In this document: one piece after another, positions 52,995 through 61,134 of the stretch
How positions within the stretch are numbered: position 1 is the first letter of the stretch
Layout: each line of letters begins with the position of its first letter
NCBI GenBank assembly: GCA_019639175.1
Contig: JAHBSK010000002.1
Coordinates: forward strand, 1 to 64,000
From: Acidobacteriota bacterium
GTDB lineage: Bacteria > Acidobacteriota > Blastocatellia > Pyrinomonadales > Pyrinomonadaceae
Reading direction: 5' to 3'
DNA: 64,000 nucleotides
The notes under the pieces: generated by a model
Database searches by the model: none
The model's input: the letters and a program-made list of their open reading frames with translations, nothing else
Told to the model about the DNA's origin: nothing
Position numbers and translations under genes: made by a program

Positions 52995-53524
52995 AGGTTT
53001 TTATCAAAAAAGTCGGAGGCGAAAAAGCCCCCTACTGATATAAGAAAAGGAAAGCATATGGTGAAAAAAATCCCAGTTATCAGCTCACCGGCAATTAGCG
53101 ACCCTATGCCATAGCCAACAGACAGGATTAGCATACCAAACCCAACTGTAACGAGTGTAAATGCTAATAAACTGTCTAGCCATTGAGGAGGTTCGGGTCC
53201 CTTTTTAGTTACATATCTAAAAATGCGATAGCAAATGTACACGGCAGAGAAAGTAACAGTGATGACTATCGGATTTATAATCACTATCAAAACAAAAATG
53301 AAGAACAAACCAAATTCAACAATTTGCCTCCTAAAGAACCTAGAGAACCTCTCAAAAAAACTTGGTTTCTGTTCCGACTCATCCTGCTCCGCAAGCCAGT
53401 CGGCTATGATCTTTTTGTCAGATTCTCTATGTTCTTCAATTTCGCGGAGTAAGTCGTCTGCTGAGCGCAGATCGTCCGGGAACTGATCGAACTCGTCATG
53501 AGAGATTGCGGGGTGCTTATCCAT
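52991..53524 (-). CDS. Membrane protein, four helices
   Basis: 177 residues. Acidic cytoplasmic start (residues 1-60), then hydrophobic helices about at 68-95, 118-140 and two to the end (ITGIFFTICFPFLISVGGFF). Stop overlaps the stop of the giant gene by four bases. Possible lysogen-expressed accessory gene such as superinfection exclusion, which is speculation. Confidence 0.6.
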   Translation of the reverse strand: MDKHPAISHDEFDQFPDDLRSADDLLREIEEHRESDKKIIADWLAEQDESEQKPSFFERFSRFFRRQIVEFGLFFIFVLIVIINPIVITVTFSAVYICYRIFRYVTKKGPEPPQWLDSLLAFTLVTVGFGMLILSVGYGIGSLIAGELITGIFFTICFPFLISVGGFFASDFFDKNL

Positions 53525-53601
53525 TCTTCAACTTAATATATTGGCAATGGGCTGAAAATTCAAGAAAAATGACCATCGCAAAACAAATTCCATTGTTTCT
53601 A

Positions 53602-54528
53602 CTACTGATCCTGGTTGAACTCAACCTTGTTCTCGGTCAGGGCTTTGATCAAAAGATCAGAGGATATAGCCATGCCAATGCCGGTTGCGGCGTTAGTCCC
53701 TTGTTCTATCACAATACCAATGACCTTGCCGTTTGCTGTGTAGAGAGGGGCGCCGCTGGAGCCTTTCCACGGTATGGTGTCAAACACGATCTTATGACCA
53801 TCTGGGAGATAGGAAGCAATGATTGCCTGAGAGGTGACGGGCCGATGTATTTGCAACGGGAAGCCTGTAAATGCGACGGGAGTTCCATCTTTGAAATTGC
53901 TGAAAGGTTCAAAGTGCATGAAAGAGATCTGCGGTTTCAACTCGGCATCGACAAAAGGATTTGGCACGGCCTGGCAGACGGTAAAATCAATAAGAGGTAT
54001 TGCCCGGCATTTTTGGTATTGGAAAAACTTCACGTCAACCTTCTCGGTGCGCCTATTCCAGTCTCCAAGCGAAAGAAAGACCGCCGGAACACATTTTTCC
54101 TGCCCGGCAGTGACATTCAGGCCGGAAATAACATGATTCGCGGTCATAAATTGGCCGGAGCTGTTGATAAAAAAAGAACTGCCCGCAATAACAGTGATCT
54201 TCGCAGAGACATCTCCGGCAGCAGGGGTAACACATGCAAGGAAGGCGACTGTCTTTTTGACCTGCTCTATTGTTTCTACACTGACGGTCTGGCTATTTAC
54301 AAAAGAGGGACAAAAGAATATGACGAAGGCTGCAAAGAGGATCGTCTGCGTCAGCCGTTTCCGCCAGGGATGCCCAGGACGCTCACGCTCGAAGGAGACG
54401 GAGCAAGCGGACTGACTTTTGAAAAAGCTGTAGAAACGAGAGATGAACGAGAAAAAAGGGAGAACAGAAAAAGGCCGTGAGTTGACATGGGCGCAACAAA
54501 ATCGGTATCGTAGAAATTGAAAAATCAT
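53602..54528 (-). CDS. Exported trypsin-like serine protease
   Basis: 308 residues as drawn. TANHV (His), IDFTVCQA (Asp) and PWKGSSGAPLY (nucleophile Ser, GSSGAP) give a complete catalytic triad in order with normal spacing. A signal peptide (LTQTILFAAFVIFFCPSFVNS) precedes it, so it acts in the periplasm or outside. About 50 residues before the signal are unusual; the true start may be an internal non-ATG codon. Not known for phage virions, so a moron gene is likely. Confidence 0.8.
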   Translation of the reverse strand: MIFQFLRYRFCCAHVNSRPFSVLPFFSFISRFYSFFKSQSACSVSFERERPGHPWRKRLTQTILFAAFVIFFCPSFVNSQTVSVETIEQVKKTVAFLACVTPAAGDVSAKITVIAGSSFFINSSGQFMTANHVISGLNVTAGQEKCVPAVFLSLGDWNRRTEKVDVKFFQYQKCRAIPLIDFTVCQAVPNPFVDAELKPQISFMHFEPFSNFKDGTPVAFTGFPLQIHRPVTSQAIIASYLPDGHKIVFDTIPWKGSSGAPLYTANGKVIGIVIEQGTNAATGIGMAISSDLLIKALTENKVEFNQDQ

Positions 54529-54669
54529 CTAGTTACTTGTCCTAAGTATCTGGAAATAGGTAAAGCGGTCGAGGCTGATTTCGACCGCTTTTATTCTTGC
54601 TTAAAAATGTGTGTAAGGCAATCGTAGCCGCTTGGACGGCTTCATCTTTTTTCTCATTCATTTTCGGCA
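54529..54669. other. Gap before the minus-strand regulatory pair
   Basis: About 140 bases. GGTCGAggctgatTTCGACC at about 54568-54587 forms a hairpin followed by GCTTTTATTC. It could be a terminator on the plus strand. No gene is supported. Confidence 0.4.
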
Positions 54670-55002
54670 TTATTCTGCTTTTGGCTTTTTGAACGGCGGC
54701 GGTTCAGCGTGAACCGCCGCCTCAAATTCCCCGTATTGGTTTTTCCCGACACGTCCGCCATCTTGACTGCATGCAGTTCTTTTTATAGGTGGTTCACGCT
54801 GAACCACCTTGGCGGGTATTGATTTTAAATCGAGTGGTAGAGATTCCATTTCGCGGGCTTGGCCTTCGTTGACAACAGGCGGCAATTCCTGTTTGTCAAC
54901 AATTGTTGGCATTACAGAAACAGCCTCAGACGCCGCCATAAGCTGATAAGCTCTTTGCCGTTCCCATCCCCACCGCTCCTTGCAGTAATCTTCTCGCTCC
55001 AT
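54670..55002 (-). CDS. Hypothetical partner of an RHH regulator
   Basis: 110 residues. The first 30 (YCKERWGWERQRAYQLMAAS) match a helical motif seen in proteins encoded with ParB-like or plasmid maintenance factors. The rest is disordered and basic. Start shares an A with the previous stop (TAATG), so it is coupled to the regulator. Confidence 0.55.
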   Translation of the reverse strand: MEREDYCKERWGWERQRAYQLMAASEAVSVMPTIVDKQELPPVVNEGQAREMESLPLDLKSIPAKVVQREPPIKRTACSQDGGRVGKNQYGEFEAAVHAEPPPFKKPKAE

Positions 55003-55214
55003 TATTTTACTTTTCTATCGGATGTCATTAGTATGCTTTCATCCCTTACCCTGCCGTCTTGCTGATACAGACCCAGACCGCGAACCATTAGCTCTCTTGC
55101 GACATAGCCAACGGGACGATCCTCACGCTCACTAATCTCTTTAAGCACCACTAAAAGCGAGGGCTGCACTTTTAGAGAGAGGGGTTCATCTTTTTTTTCA
55201 TTTATTTTGGACAT
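55002..55214 (-). CDS. Ribbon-helix-helix regulator, leftward
   Basis: 70 residues. LSLKVQPSLLVVLKEISERE then GYVARELMVRGL is the strand-helix-helix of CopG/Arc proteins. It diverges from a second RHH gene, with paired ATACTA-N9-TAGTAT operators in between. Confidence 0.65.
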   Translation of the reverse strand: MSKINEKKDEPLSLKVQPSLLVVLKEISEREDRPVGYVARELMVRGLGLYQQDGRVRDESILMTSDRKVK

Positions 55215-55223
55215 CCCAAGGTT

Positions 55224-55344
55224 GTTATAAATATATTTCCCAGAATAGGCAAATCATACTAAACGCTTTCTAGTATTCAAAATATTACTTAGCCATCTTT
55301 CCTCTTGACAGGAATACTTAGTCATACTATATTATCCCTAGTAT
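55224..55344. promoter_or_regulatory. Divergent RHH promoters with twin operators
   Basis: Rightward: TTGACA (55305-55310), 17 bases, TATATT (55328-55333). Leftward: TTGCCT (complement of 55247-55252), 17 bases, TATAAC (complement of 55224-55229). The inverted repeat ATACTA-N9-TAGTAT occurs twice, at 55256-55276 and 55324-55344, with the same nine-base spacing. The second covers the -10 box and the ATG of the right-hand gene. Confidence 0.75.
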
Positions 55345-55546
55345 GGCTCAATCAGAACAAACAACTAATAAAGTCCCAATTTCAGCGAAAATTGACCATC
55401 GACTTTACGAGGTCATTTCCGAATTAGCAAAAGACGAGGAACGCTCTTTCTCCAATATGATTGAGCGGCTTTTGAAGCAAAGTCCGTCCGTCTATCAGAC
55501 ACTTCAGTCTTCGTCGCCTGAAACTCACGGAGGGGTAGCTAAATGA
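55343..55546 (+). CDS. Ribbon-helix-helix regulator, rightward
   Basis: 67 residues. VPISAKIDHRLYEVISELAK then SFSNMIERLLKQ fits the RHH fold. The ATG is about nine bases after the -10 box, so the mRNA is probably leaderless. It likely represses its own promoter and the operon to 57.7 kb. Confidence 0.7.
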   Translation: MAQSEQTTNKVPISAKIDHRLYEVISELAKDEERSFSNMIERLLKQSPSVYQTLQSSSPETHGGVAK

Positions 55547-56400
55547 ACTTAGAATACCACCCGTTAGCAAACCTGTTTCCTTTAATGCACGGCGAGGATT
55601 TTGACCGTCTTGTAGCGGACATAAAAGCAAACGGCCAATTAGAGTCGATATGGACTTTTCAAGGAAAGATCATTGACGGGCGAAATCGTTACCGGGCGTG
55701 TTTACAGCTTGGGCGTGAGCCTCAATGCCTTGAATGGAAGGGAAACGAGGATGATCTAACTTCGTTTATCGTCTCGTTAAATCTTCACCGGCGGCATTTG
55801 AACGAGAGCCAGCGGGCGATGGTTGCCAATAGGTTGGCGAATCTTGAAAAAGGCGCTAATCAGCATACATCAATTGATGTATGCACTACGCCGATTTCCC
55901 AATCCCAAGCCGCTGAAATGATGAAGGTTGGGGTTGCGTCAGTTCAGCGTGCTAGAGAGGTTGAAACTCAAGGCATTCCCGAAATGGTCGAATCAGTTGA
56001 TGCCGGTCAAGTGTCCGTATCAGCCGCCGCGACAGTTGCTAAAGCCCTGCCGCCGGAGATCCAAAAGGCTGTAGTGGCCGAAGGGCCGAAAGCCGTGCGA
56101 GAGACGGCAAAGGTCATCAGACAGTCCGAATATTCACCGGAAGAAGAAGAGAGTATCGAGGCACGGAAAAAGCACCTTGAAGATGTCCGCACATCTCCGG
56201 GGATGAAGTGGCACAAACTACTTCACGATATTTATATGGTTCTCAACTCCATAAGAGACAACGGCGGAGTATCAAGATTAACCAGCAAATGGACACAGCT
56301 TGATAAGCAGGAATATAAGGCAACCCTGACCCGCATCCGGGAAGGCATAGACAAGATCGTAGAACAATTAGAAGGAGAGATCGAATATGGCAGCAACTAA
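55543..56400 (+). CDS. ParB-like protein
   Basis: 285 residues. N-terminal ParB/sulfiredoxin-like domain with IIDGRNRYRACLQLG, then an HTH (SQSQAAEMMKVGVASVQRAR) and a C-terminal helical region. Overlaps the RHH start-to-stop (ATGA). Could serve plasmid-like segregation, transcription control or nuclease function. No ParA gene is seen beside it. Confidence 0.75.
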   Translation: MNLEYHPLANLFPLMHGEDFDRLVADIKANGQLESIWTFQGKIIDGRNRYRACLQLGREPQCLEWKGNEDDLTSFIVSLNLHRRHLNESQRAMVANRLANLEKGANQHTSIDVCTTPISQSQAAEMMKVGVASVQRAREVETQGIPEMVESVDAGQVSVSAAATVAKALPPEIQKAVVAEGPKAVRETAKVIRQSEYSPEEEESIEARKKHLEDVRTSPGMKWHKLLHDIYMVLNSIRDNGGVSRLTSKWTQLDKQEYKATLTRIREGIDKIVEQLEGEIEYGSN

Positions 56401-56833
56401 AAGGGCAATGGACCCGACCGTAATTGAGTTATTCACCAAAGCAACCGCATCGACATCGTGGGGAACGATAGATGATCTCTATAATGCGGTGACGAAGGAT
56501 GGTGACCTGGTGGAATTGTTGCTGAAAGGTGACGTTTCGCAGAGAGTTATAAAACAGGAAATTCGCAAGCTCATTAAAAAGGTCAAGAATCCTGATAACA
56601 ATCACGCGGCATTCGCGTCAGTGTCATCAACAGATGATGAAGGCAACAAGGTCACACTTTACAAGCAGGAAACTCTATTCGATACGGCTGATTATGAGCA
56701 AGTGGTCGAATTTCACAATCACAGGGTTGTTCATCATGCAACGGAAGCGACTTATTTCCGGCGTCGTTGTCACCAAAAGTTCAGCGTTCAACCGAAACTG
56801 GCATTTGATGAAAGGAGTATTTTATTCGACTGA
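56387..56833 (+). CDS. Hypothetical protein
   Basis: 148 residues. LIKKVKNPDNNHAAFASVSS and TYFRRRCHQKFSVQPKLAF are the best preserved-looking parts. Overlaps the ParB-like gene by 14 bases. Not recognised. Confidence 0.6.
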   Translation: MAATKRAMDPTVIELFTKATASTSWGTIDDLYNAVTKDGDLVELLLKGDVSQRVIKQEIRKLIKKVKNPDNNHAAFASVSSTDDEGNKVTLYKQETLFDTADYEQVVEFHNHRVVHHATEATYFRRRCHQKFSVQPKLAFDERSILFD

Positions 56834-56840
56834 AAAAGCA

Positions 56841-56901
56841 GGAAGCCTCGACGCTATCAAACATCCGAGGCTTCCCATTTCCATTCACTGAGCAATGCTC
56901 A
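56841..56901. other. Hairpin and palindrome in leader
   Basis: GGAAGCCTCG (56841-56850) is perfectly complementary to CGAGGCTTCC (56866-56875). The palindrome TGAGCAATGCTCA follows at 56889-56901, 20 bases before the next ATG. The first looks like an attenuator or terminator without a full T tract, the second like an operator. Confidence 0.5.
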
Positions 56902-56920
56902 ATAAAAGGAGACTCTAAAC

Positions 56921-57181
56921 ATGAATAAGTTTAATCTGAACAAACAATACTTGCAAGAGTTCAAGGAAATAGAAGAACTGCATTTTGCAGACCGTAAAGG
57001 TACATTCGGGAAATCCTATAAAGTGGAACTACCCTTCAAAGGCGGAGCGGCGATAACATTCATACCGGAAGCATCCAGAGAGCTAGCCTATGAGTGGCTC
57101 AAAGAGATCGTATGCGGGGATGCTCGATTACGGATAGACGCGATCTTGGGAAGGAGGTGTGCCAATGAAACGTGCAATTAA
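56921..57181 (+). CDS. Hypothetical protein
   Basis: 86 residues (MNKFNLNKQYLQEFKEIEELH...). A helix, then beta strands (KSYKVELPFKGGAAITFIPE), then a helix. AGGAG before the ATG. Not recognised. Confidence 0.6.
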   Translation: MNKFNLNKQYLQEFKEIEELHFADRKGTFGKSYKVELPFKGGAAITFIPEASRELAYEWLKEIVCGDARLRIDAILGRRCANETCN

Positions 57182-57530
57182 GCGAAAGGCGATCACGCAA
57201 GCTCCGCAGTCAAATATTGTCTATTTTCCTCATCGCTACAAACATACAGAGTATCCTGATTCACTTCTACCTGATGAAATGAGGAATGCGGAGGATGGGG
57301 ATATAGTGGCACACAAGATTGTCGGCAATGGCTTTGTCGAATTGGGGATGAACCACGGTGACAGAGTTCTTGTTAACCGAGCCTTTGACATCAACCGGCT
57401 ACGCAATCATTCATTGGTGTGTGTGCGGTATGATGATAATGTGGAAGCATATCGTTTTGGAGACTTGGACCGGGATGCTCATAAGCATGTTACAGGTCAC
57501 ATTATGGGGATTTACAGGCCGTGTGCGTAA
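57165..57530 (+). CDS. S24 (LexA/CI-like) domain protein lacking catalytic residues
   Basis: 121 residues from ATG 57165 behind AAGGAGG. DIVAHKIVGNGFVELGMNHG, DRVLVNRAF and SLVCVRYDDNVEAYRF follow the S24 core. The nucleophile Ser (usually SM before the D-x-G-I segment) is replaced by Gly-Phe and the Lys of the second motif by Tyr/Arg, so self-cleavage is not expected. There is no HTH. It may modulate the repressor circuit. Confidence 0.6.
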   Translation: MKRAIKRKAITQAPQSNIVYFPHRYKHTEYPDSLLPDEMRNAEDGDIVAHKIVGNGFVELGMNHGDRVLVNRAFDINRLRNHSLVCVRYDDNVEAYRFGDLDRDAHKHVTGHIMGIYRPCA

Positions 57531-57586
57531 TGACGGTTGTTTACCTCCTTAAAATACGCACAATCTGCCAGGATTTCAAGAAAAAA

Positions 57587-57748
57587 ATGACCAGACACAG
57601 CATCTACTTTGACACGAACGGTGAGAGATTAGAGGCAGGAGATTGGGTTACGGTCAATGGTGTGGAAAGAACGATAGTAAGAGAGGACGATGACGGGGTT
57701 TGTATTTACACGGAAGAAGAAGTTGAAACGGTAGTGAAAAGTGATTGA
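57587..57748 (+). CDS. Small SH3-like protein
   Basis: 53 residues (MTRHSIYFDTNGERLEAGDW...), compact beta strands like a KOW/SH3 barrel. An ATG at 57530, overlapping the upstream stop (TAATG), would add 19 residues; the domain begins at 57587. Last gene of the unit. Confidence 0.5.
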   Translation: MTRHSIYFDTNGERLEAGDWVTVNGVERTIVREDDDGVCIYTEEEVETVVKSD

Positions 57749-57840
57749 TTAACGCGCGTAAATAGAATACAATTTCTATCAAAAGGCAGCGATGCCTATA
57801 AAGCAAACCCGGTTGTAGCTTTTTCAGAAAAGGTTGCAAA

Positions 57841-57875
57841 GGCGGCTCTTGAGTTTAACTCTTGGGCCGCTTTTT
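57841..57875 (+). terminator. Rho-independent terminator
   Basis: GCGGC (57842-57846) pairs with GCCGC (57866-57870) around an inner GAGTT/AACTC stem, then TTTTT. It ends the regulatory unit. The same TTTTTCTATTTGGA string as after 41648 follows and leads to the next ribosome site. Confidence 0.8.
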
Positions 57876-57893
57876 CTATTTGGAGTCAAATTT

Positions 57894-60362
57894 ATGCGAA
57901 AGACAGTTTTATTGCTATTCGTCGTGTTGGCAATGGCCGGACTTACATCCGCTCAGTCCGATCCGCCGCCGTTCCGATGGGTGACACGGCTTCCTGCGAC
58001 TTGTTCGCCGATGGCCCGTGTGCAGTATCTATTGGTGAAATACACGAATGACAGCACAGGGAACCCCGGCGTAAGAGGGTTATATGAATGTAAAGCGAAC
58101 GGGACATACGGTTTGGTGGCTGACGCCGCAAGTGAGGGGCTGACCTCACTAAACTCGCAGACGGACGGAACTCAAACATTTGCAACGGGAACCACCGGAA
58201 CGAATTTCGGGATAACGTCATCGGGCGGTGTGCATACGTTCAATCTGCCGACCGCATCATCTTCAAACAGAGGAGCATTATCGTCATCTGACTGGACTGC
58301 ATTTAACGCAAAGAATGCGGGGATACAGTTCAAGAACGGAGAGACGACGCTGGGAACTGCCGGAACTGTTACAAGCGTTGTGTGCGGCGATAACGTAACG
58401 TGTTCCAGAGACTCGAATGAGTTGACCATAACCGCGACAGGCGGCGGTTCGGGCGGGGAGCTTACTGACGGTGATAAGGGTGATGTGACGGTTGCGTCAA
58501 GCGGGTCAAGCTGGACGATCAATAACGGCACTATCAGCGACGTAAAACTGGCTTCGGGGTCAAAGGTTGCGAATATCACAAATGCGTGGACATCGGCGTC
58601 GTCGGCGGGGCCTGCATCACTTGTTTTTGCTGAGGACACGGATAACGGATCGAACACGGCGACGGTTCAGGCGAATGCGTCTATGGGGTCGAATATAACA
58701 TTGACCCTGCCGACATCGACCGGAACGCTTGCCCTGACATCGGGGAATGTGGCAACGGCCACGGCGTTAGCGGCGAATCCGACAGACTGTTCGGCAAACC
58801 AGTTTGCGACGGCGATAGCGGCAAACGGGAACCTGACCTGTTCACAGGTGGGGATCACGACGGGCGTATCGGGAATGGGAACAGGCGTAGGGACGTTTCT
58901 GGCAACTCCGTCATCGTCCAACTTTGCCTCTGCTGTGACGGATGAGACTGGTTCAGGCTCGTTGGTTTTCGGAACGGCTCCGACGCTTACATCGCCTGTC
59001 ATCAGCACAAAGATACAGCTTCCGAGAGTGACCGCGTTGCCGGGTTCGCCCAATGCGGGAGATACGGTCATTGTTACGGACGATTCTGCTACGGGAGCTT
59101 GCGATTCGAGCGGCGGCTCAGCCACAACGCTGTGTCAGTATTCGGGTTCGGCGTGGGTTGCTCTTGGAGACGGCGGTTCTGGTGGTGGAGGCGGCCCCGC
59201 AGAAGAAATAGCAACTGCGGCGTCTTTGCCGGAAACCTGTTCGGTAGGTGATATACGAGTATTAAATTCGGGACGTGGTTTTGTCTGTGCGGATGAGGAC
59301 ACTTGGGCGGAACTGCCGATGGCCTCGACCGCCGGTTCTTCGGCAAATCAGATATTGGGTTTGAATGGGTCGAATAACGGTTTTGAGACAAAGACGTTCG
59401 GAAACTCCACGTCTGTAACGGTTTCGCACGGTGCGGGAACGATAGAGGTTCAGAGAGCTGCTCTGACGGGCGATGTGACGGCCTCTGCCAACTCTAACAG
59501 CACAACCATTGCCTCAGCCGCGATAACAGGGAAAACATCGGTCTCGGCGGCGGTAGAGGATCAGGTATTGATCTCTGACAATTCGGACAGCGGCAACCTG
59601 AAACGGGCGACAATTCAATCCATCATCGACCTTGCGGGTTCGGGCGGAGGGGATGTATCGGGCGACGTCGGTTCGACGGATAACGCCATTGTGATAGCCA
59701 ACGGCACGGGCGGCAGCACGGTGCAGGGTTCGGGGGCAACAATAGACGACAGCGGCAAGATAGACGCTCCGGCGATAGCGGTGAGCCAACTGGAATTGAA
59801 GGGCGGCACGGAAGTTTTGACGCTTGAATTTGACGAAACGCTCACCACAGACAGGACACTTGAGATACTGACGAACGATGCGGACAGAACCATCTCGCTT
59901 GGCGGAGATATAACGACGGCAGGCAGCCTGACCACTTCGGGAGCCAATGCCCTGACGCTGACCACTACGGGAGCTACGAACGTCACTTTACCGACAACGG
60001 GGACGCTGATAACGAAAGCAACGACCTATCAATCAACGCTCGTCATTGACGATCCGGTTGAAACGGATTCCGTTGTAGCGTTCTTTGCAAATGAGGAAAT
60101 AGACCCGGTGAACCTGGTATCGGTTCTGGTGGGATCATCAGACCCTGAAGTCACCTGGAGGGTGTGCTATAACGCATCACGAAGCGGAACCTGCAACGTG
60201 ATAGATGCGAGTTACACCACGACATCAACAACGACCGCAGAGGTTGATGACCCGTCTTTCTTTGGCACGATACCCGCAAATAACTGGGTTTGGATAGAGG
60301 TAACGGGTAATTCCGGAATCGTTGATCAGATAGCGATAACGCTCGTTTACGTTAAATCTTAG
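57894..60362 (+). CDS. Exported tail-fibre-like protein
   Basis: 822 residues from ATG 57894. A Sec signal (RKTVLLLFVVLAMAGLTSA, cleavage before QS) is followed by a beta-rich, Ser/Thr/Gly-rich body with fibre phrases GVGTFLATPSSSNFASAV, SLVFGTAPTLTSPVIST and a GGGSGG linker. Cys pairs suggest an oxidising compartment. Tail-fibre repeats with a signal peptide are unexpected; see findings. Confidence 0.7.
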   Translation: MRKTVLLLFVVLAMAGLTSAQSDPPPFRWVTRLPATCSPMARVQYLLVKYTNDSTGNPGVRGLYECKANGTYGLVADAASEGLTSLNSQTDGTQTFATGTTGTNFGITSSGGVHTFNLPTASSSNRGALSSSDWTAFNAKNAGIQFKNGETTLGTAGTVTSVVCGDNVTCSRDSNELTITATGGGSGGELTDGDKGDVTVASSGSSWTINNGTISDVKLASGSKVANITNAWTSASSAGPASLVFAEDTDNGSNTATVQANASMGSNITLTLPTSTGTLALTSGNVATATALAANPTDCSANQFATAIAANGNLTCSQVGITTGVSGMGTGVGTFLATPSSSNFASAVTDETGSGSLVFGTAPTLTSPVISTKIQLPRVTALPGSPNAGDTVIVTDDSATGACDSSGGSATTLCQYSGSAWVALGDGGSGGGGGPAEEIATAASLPETCSVGDIRVLNSGRGFVCADEDTWAELPMASTAGSSANQILGLNGSNNGFETKTFGNSTSVTVSHGAGTIEVQRAALTGDVTASANSNSTTIASAAITGKTSVSAAVEDQVLISDNSDSGNLKRATIQSIIDLAGSGGGDVSGDVGSTDNAIVIANGTGGSTVQGSGATIDDSGKIDAPAIAVSQLELKGGTEVLTLEFDETLTTDRTLEILTNDADRTISLGGDITTAGSLTTSGANALTLTTTGATNVTLPTTGTLITKATTYQSTLVIDDPVETDSVVAFFANEEIDPVNLVSVLVGSSDPEVTWRVCYNASRSGTCNVIDASYTTTSTTTAEVDDPSFFGTIPANNWVWIEVTGNSGIVDQIAITLVYVKS

Positions 60363-60371
60363 AGGAATTGT

Positions 60372-61121
60372 ATGAAGAAGCTCATTTTCATTTCGATCTT
60401 GGCGGCATTTGTTCTTGTTCCGTTCGTTATCGTGGACGGGCAGACGACCGTTTACATCAGACGCAAGGGATCGGAGCCGACGCCTACCCCGACGCCCACG
60501 CCGGGTGTAGCTGTTGTTCAGACGGCGGCGAGTGCGACTGACGCTGCCGCCACGCCAGTAACCGCGACGTTTGGCGACGAACTCACAGGTGGCAATCGAA
60601 TAGTTGTAATAGTGATAGTTGGCAACCCGGAGTATTTAACCGTCACCGATTCCCAGACAAATACCTATACAGTGAGGGCCTCGTCCCCTTCAAACTGGAG
60701 CGATTCTCTTGAGGTGGTTGTTTTGGACACAATCGCTGACGCCGGAGCTAACACCGTCACAGCAACAATGGCGGCAAGCTACGTTTACGGCCTAGCGGTG
60801 TTTGAGTTATCCGGGTCGGCAACCGGCTACGACAGCACGTTAGGATGGAACGAGCTTAAAACCCAGACCAGTAACCCGATAAACGCACCGGAGGTCACTC
60901 CGTCTGCGTCTGGTGCGGTAGTGCTGGCGATATTCAGGAAAGTGGCCTCGCTATCTACGTGGAGTTCCAGCTTTCCGCTAGTCGCGCCTGATTGGGAACT
61001 AAGCCAAGCCTCCTATTATGAACAGGAGACGGCTGGGCCTATTCAAATTTCAGTAACACCGTCATCCGCACCAACCGAAACGTATCCGGCTTCCGGCGGA
61101 GCGGTGGCGTATTTACCGTAG
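60372..61121 (+). CDS. Exported protein with TP linker
   Basis: 249 residues. Signal MKKLIFISILAAFVLVPF, then TVYIRRKGSEPTPTPTPTPG and a beta-sandwich-like domain of 200 residues (ATFGDELTGGNRIVVIVIVG). Same arrangement as many surface proteins with a carbohydrate-binding-like domain. Function unknown. Confidence 0.65.
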   Translation: MKKLIFISILAAFVLVPFVIVDGQTTVYIRRKGSEPTPTPTPTPGVAVVQTAASATDAAATPVTATFGDELTGGNRIVVIVIVGNPEYLTVTDSQTNTYTVRASSPSNWSDSLEVVVLDTIADAGANTVTATMAASYVYGLAVFELSGSATGYDSTLGWNELKTQTSNPINAPEVTPSASGAVVLAIFRKVASLSTWSSSFPLVAPDWELSQASYYEQETAGPIQISVTPSSAPTETYPASGGAVAYLP

Positions 61122-61134
61122 GGAGCCAATAACT

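Noticed and set aside
53506..54480. Long plus-strand frame of 324 codons with a signal-like start
   Set aside because: It is antisense to the serine protease, whose triad and signal peptide are clear on the minus strand. The plus frame has no ribosome site and no domain.
58172..59986. Long minus-strand frames under the exported fibre-like gene
   Set aside because: They mirror the Ser/Thr/Gly-rich coding sequence; the plus frame has the signal peptide, terminator-leader context and fibre motifs.
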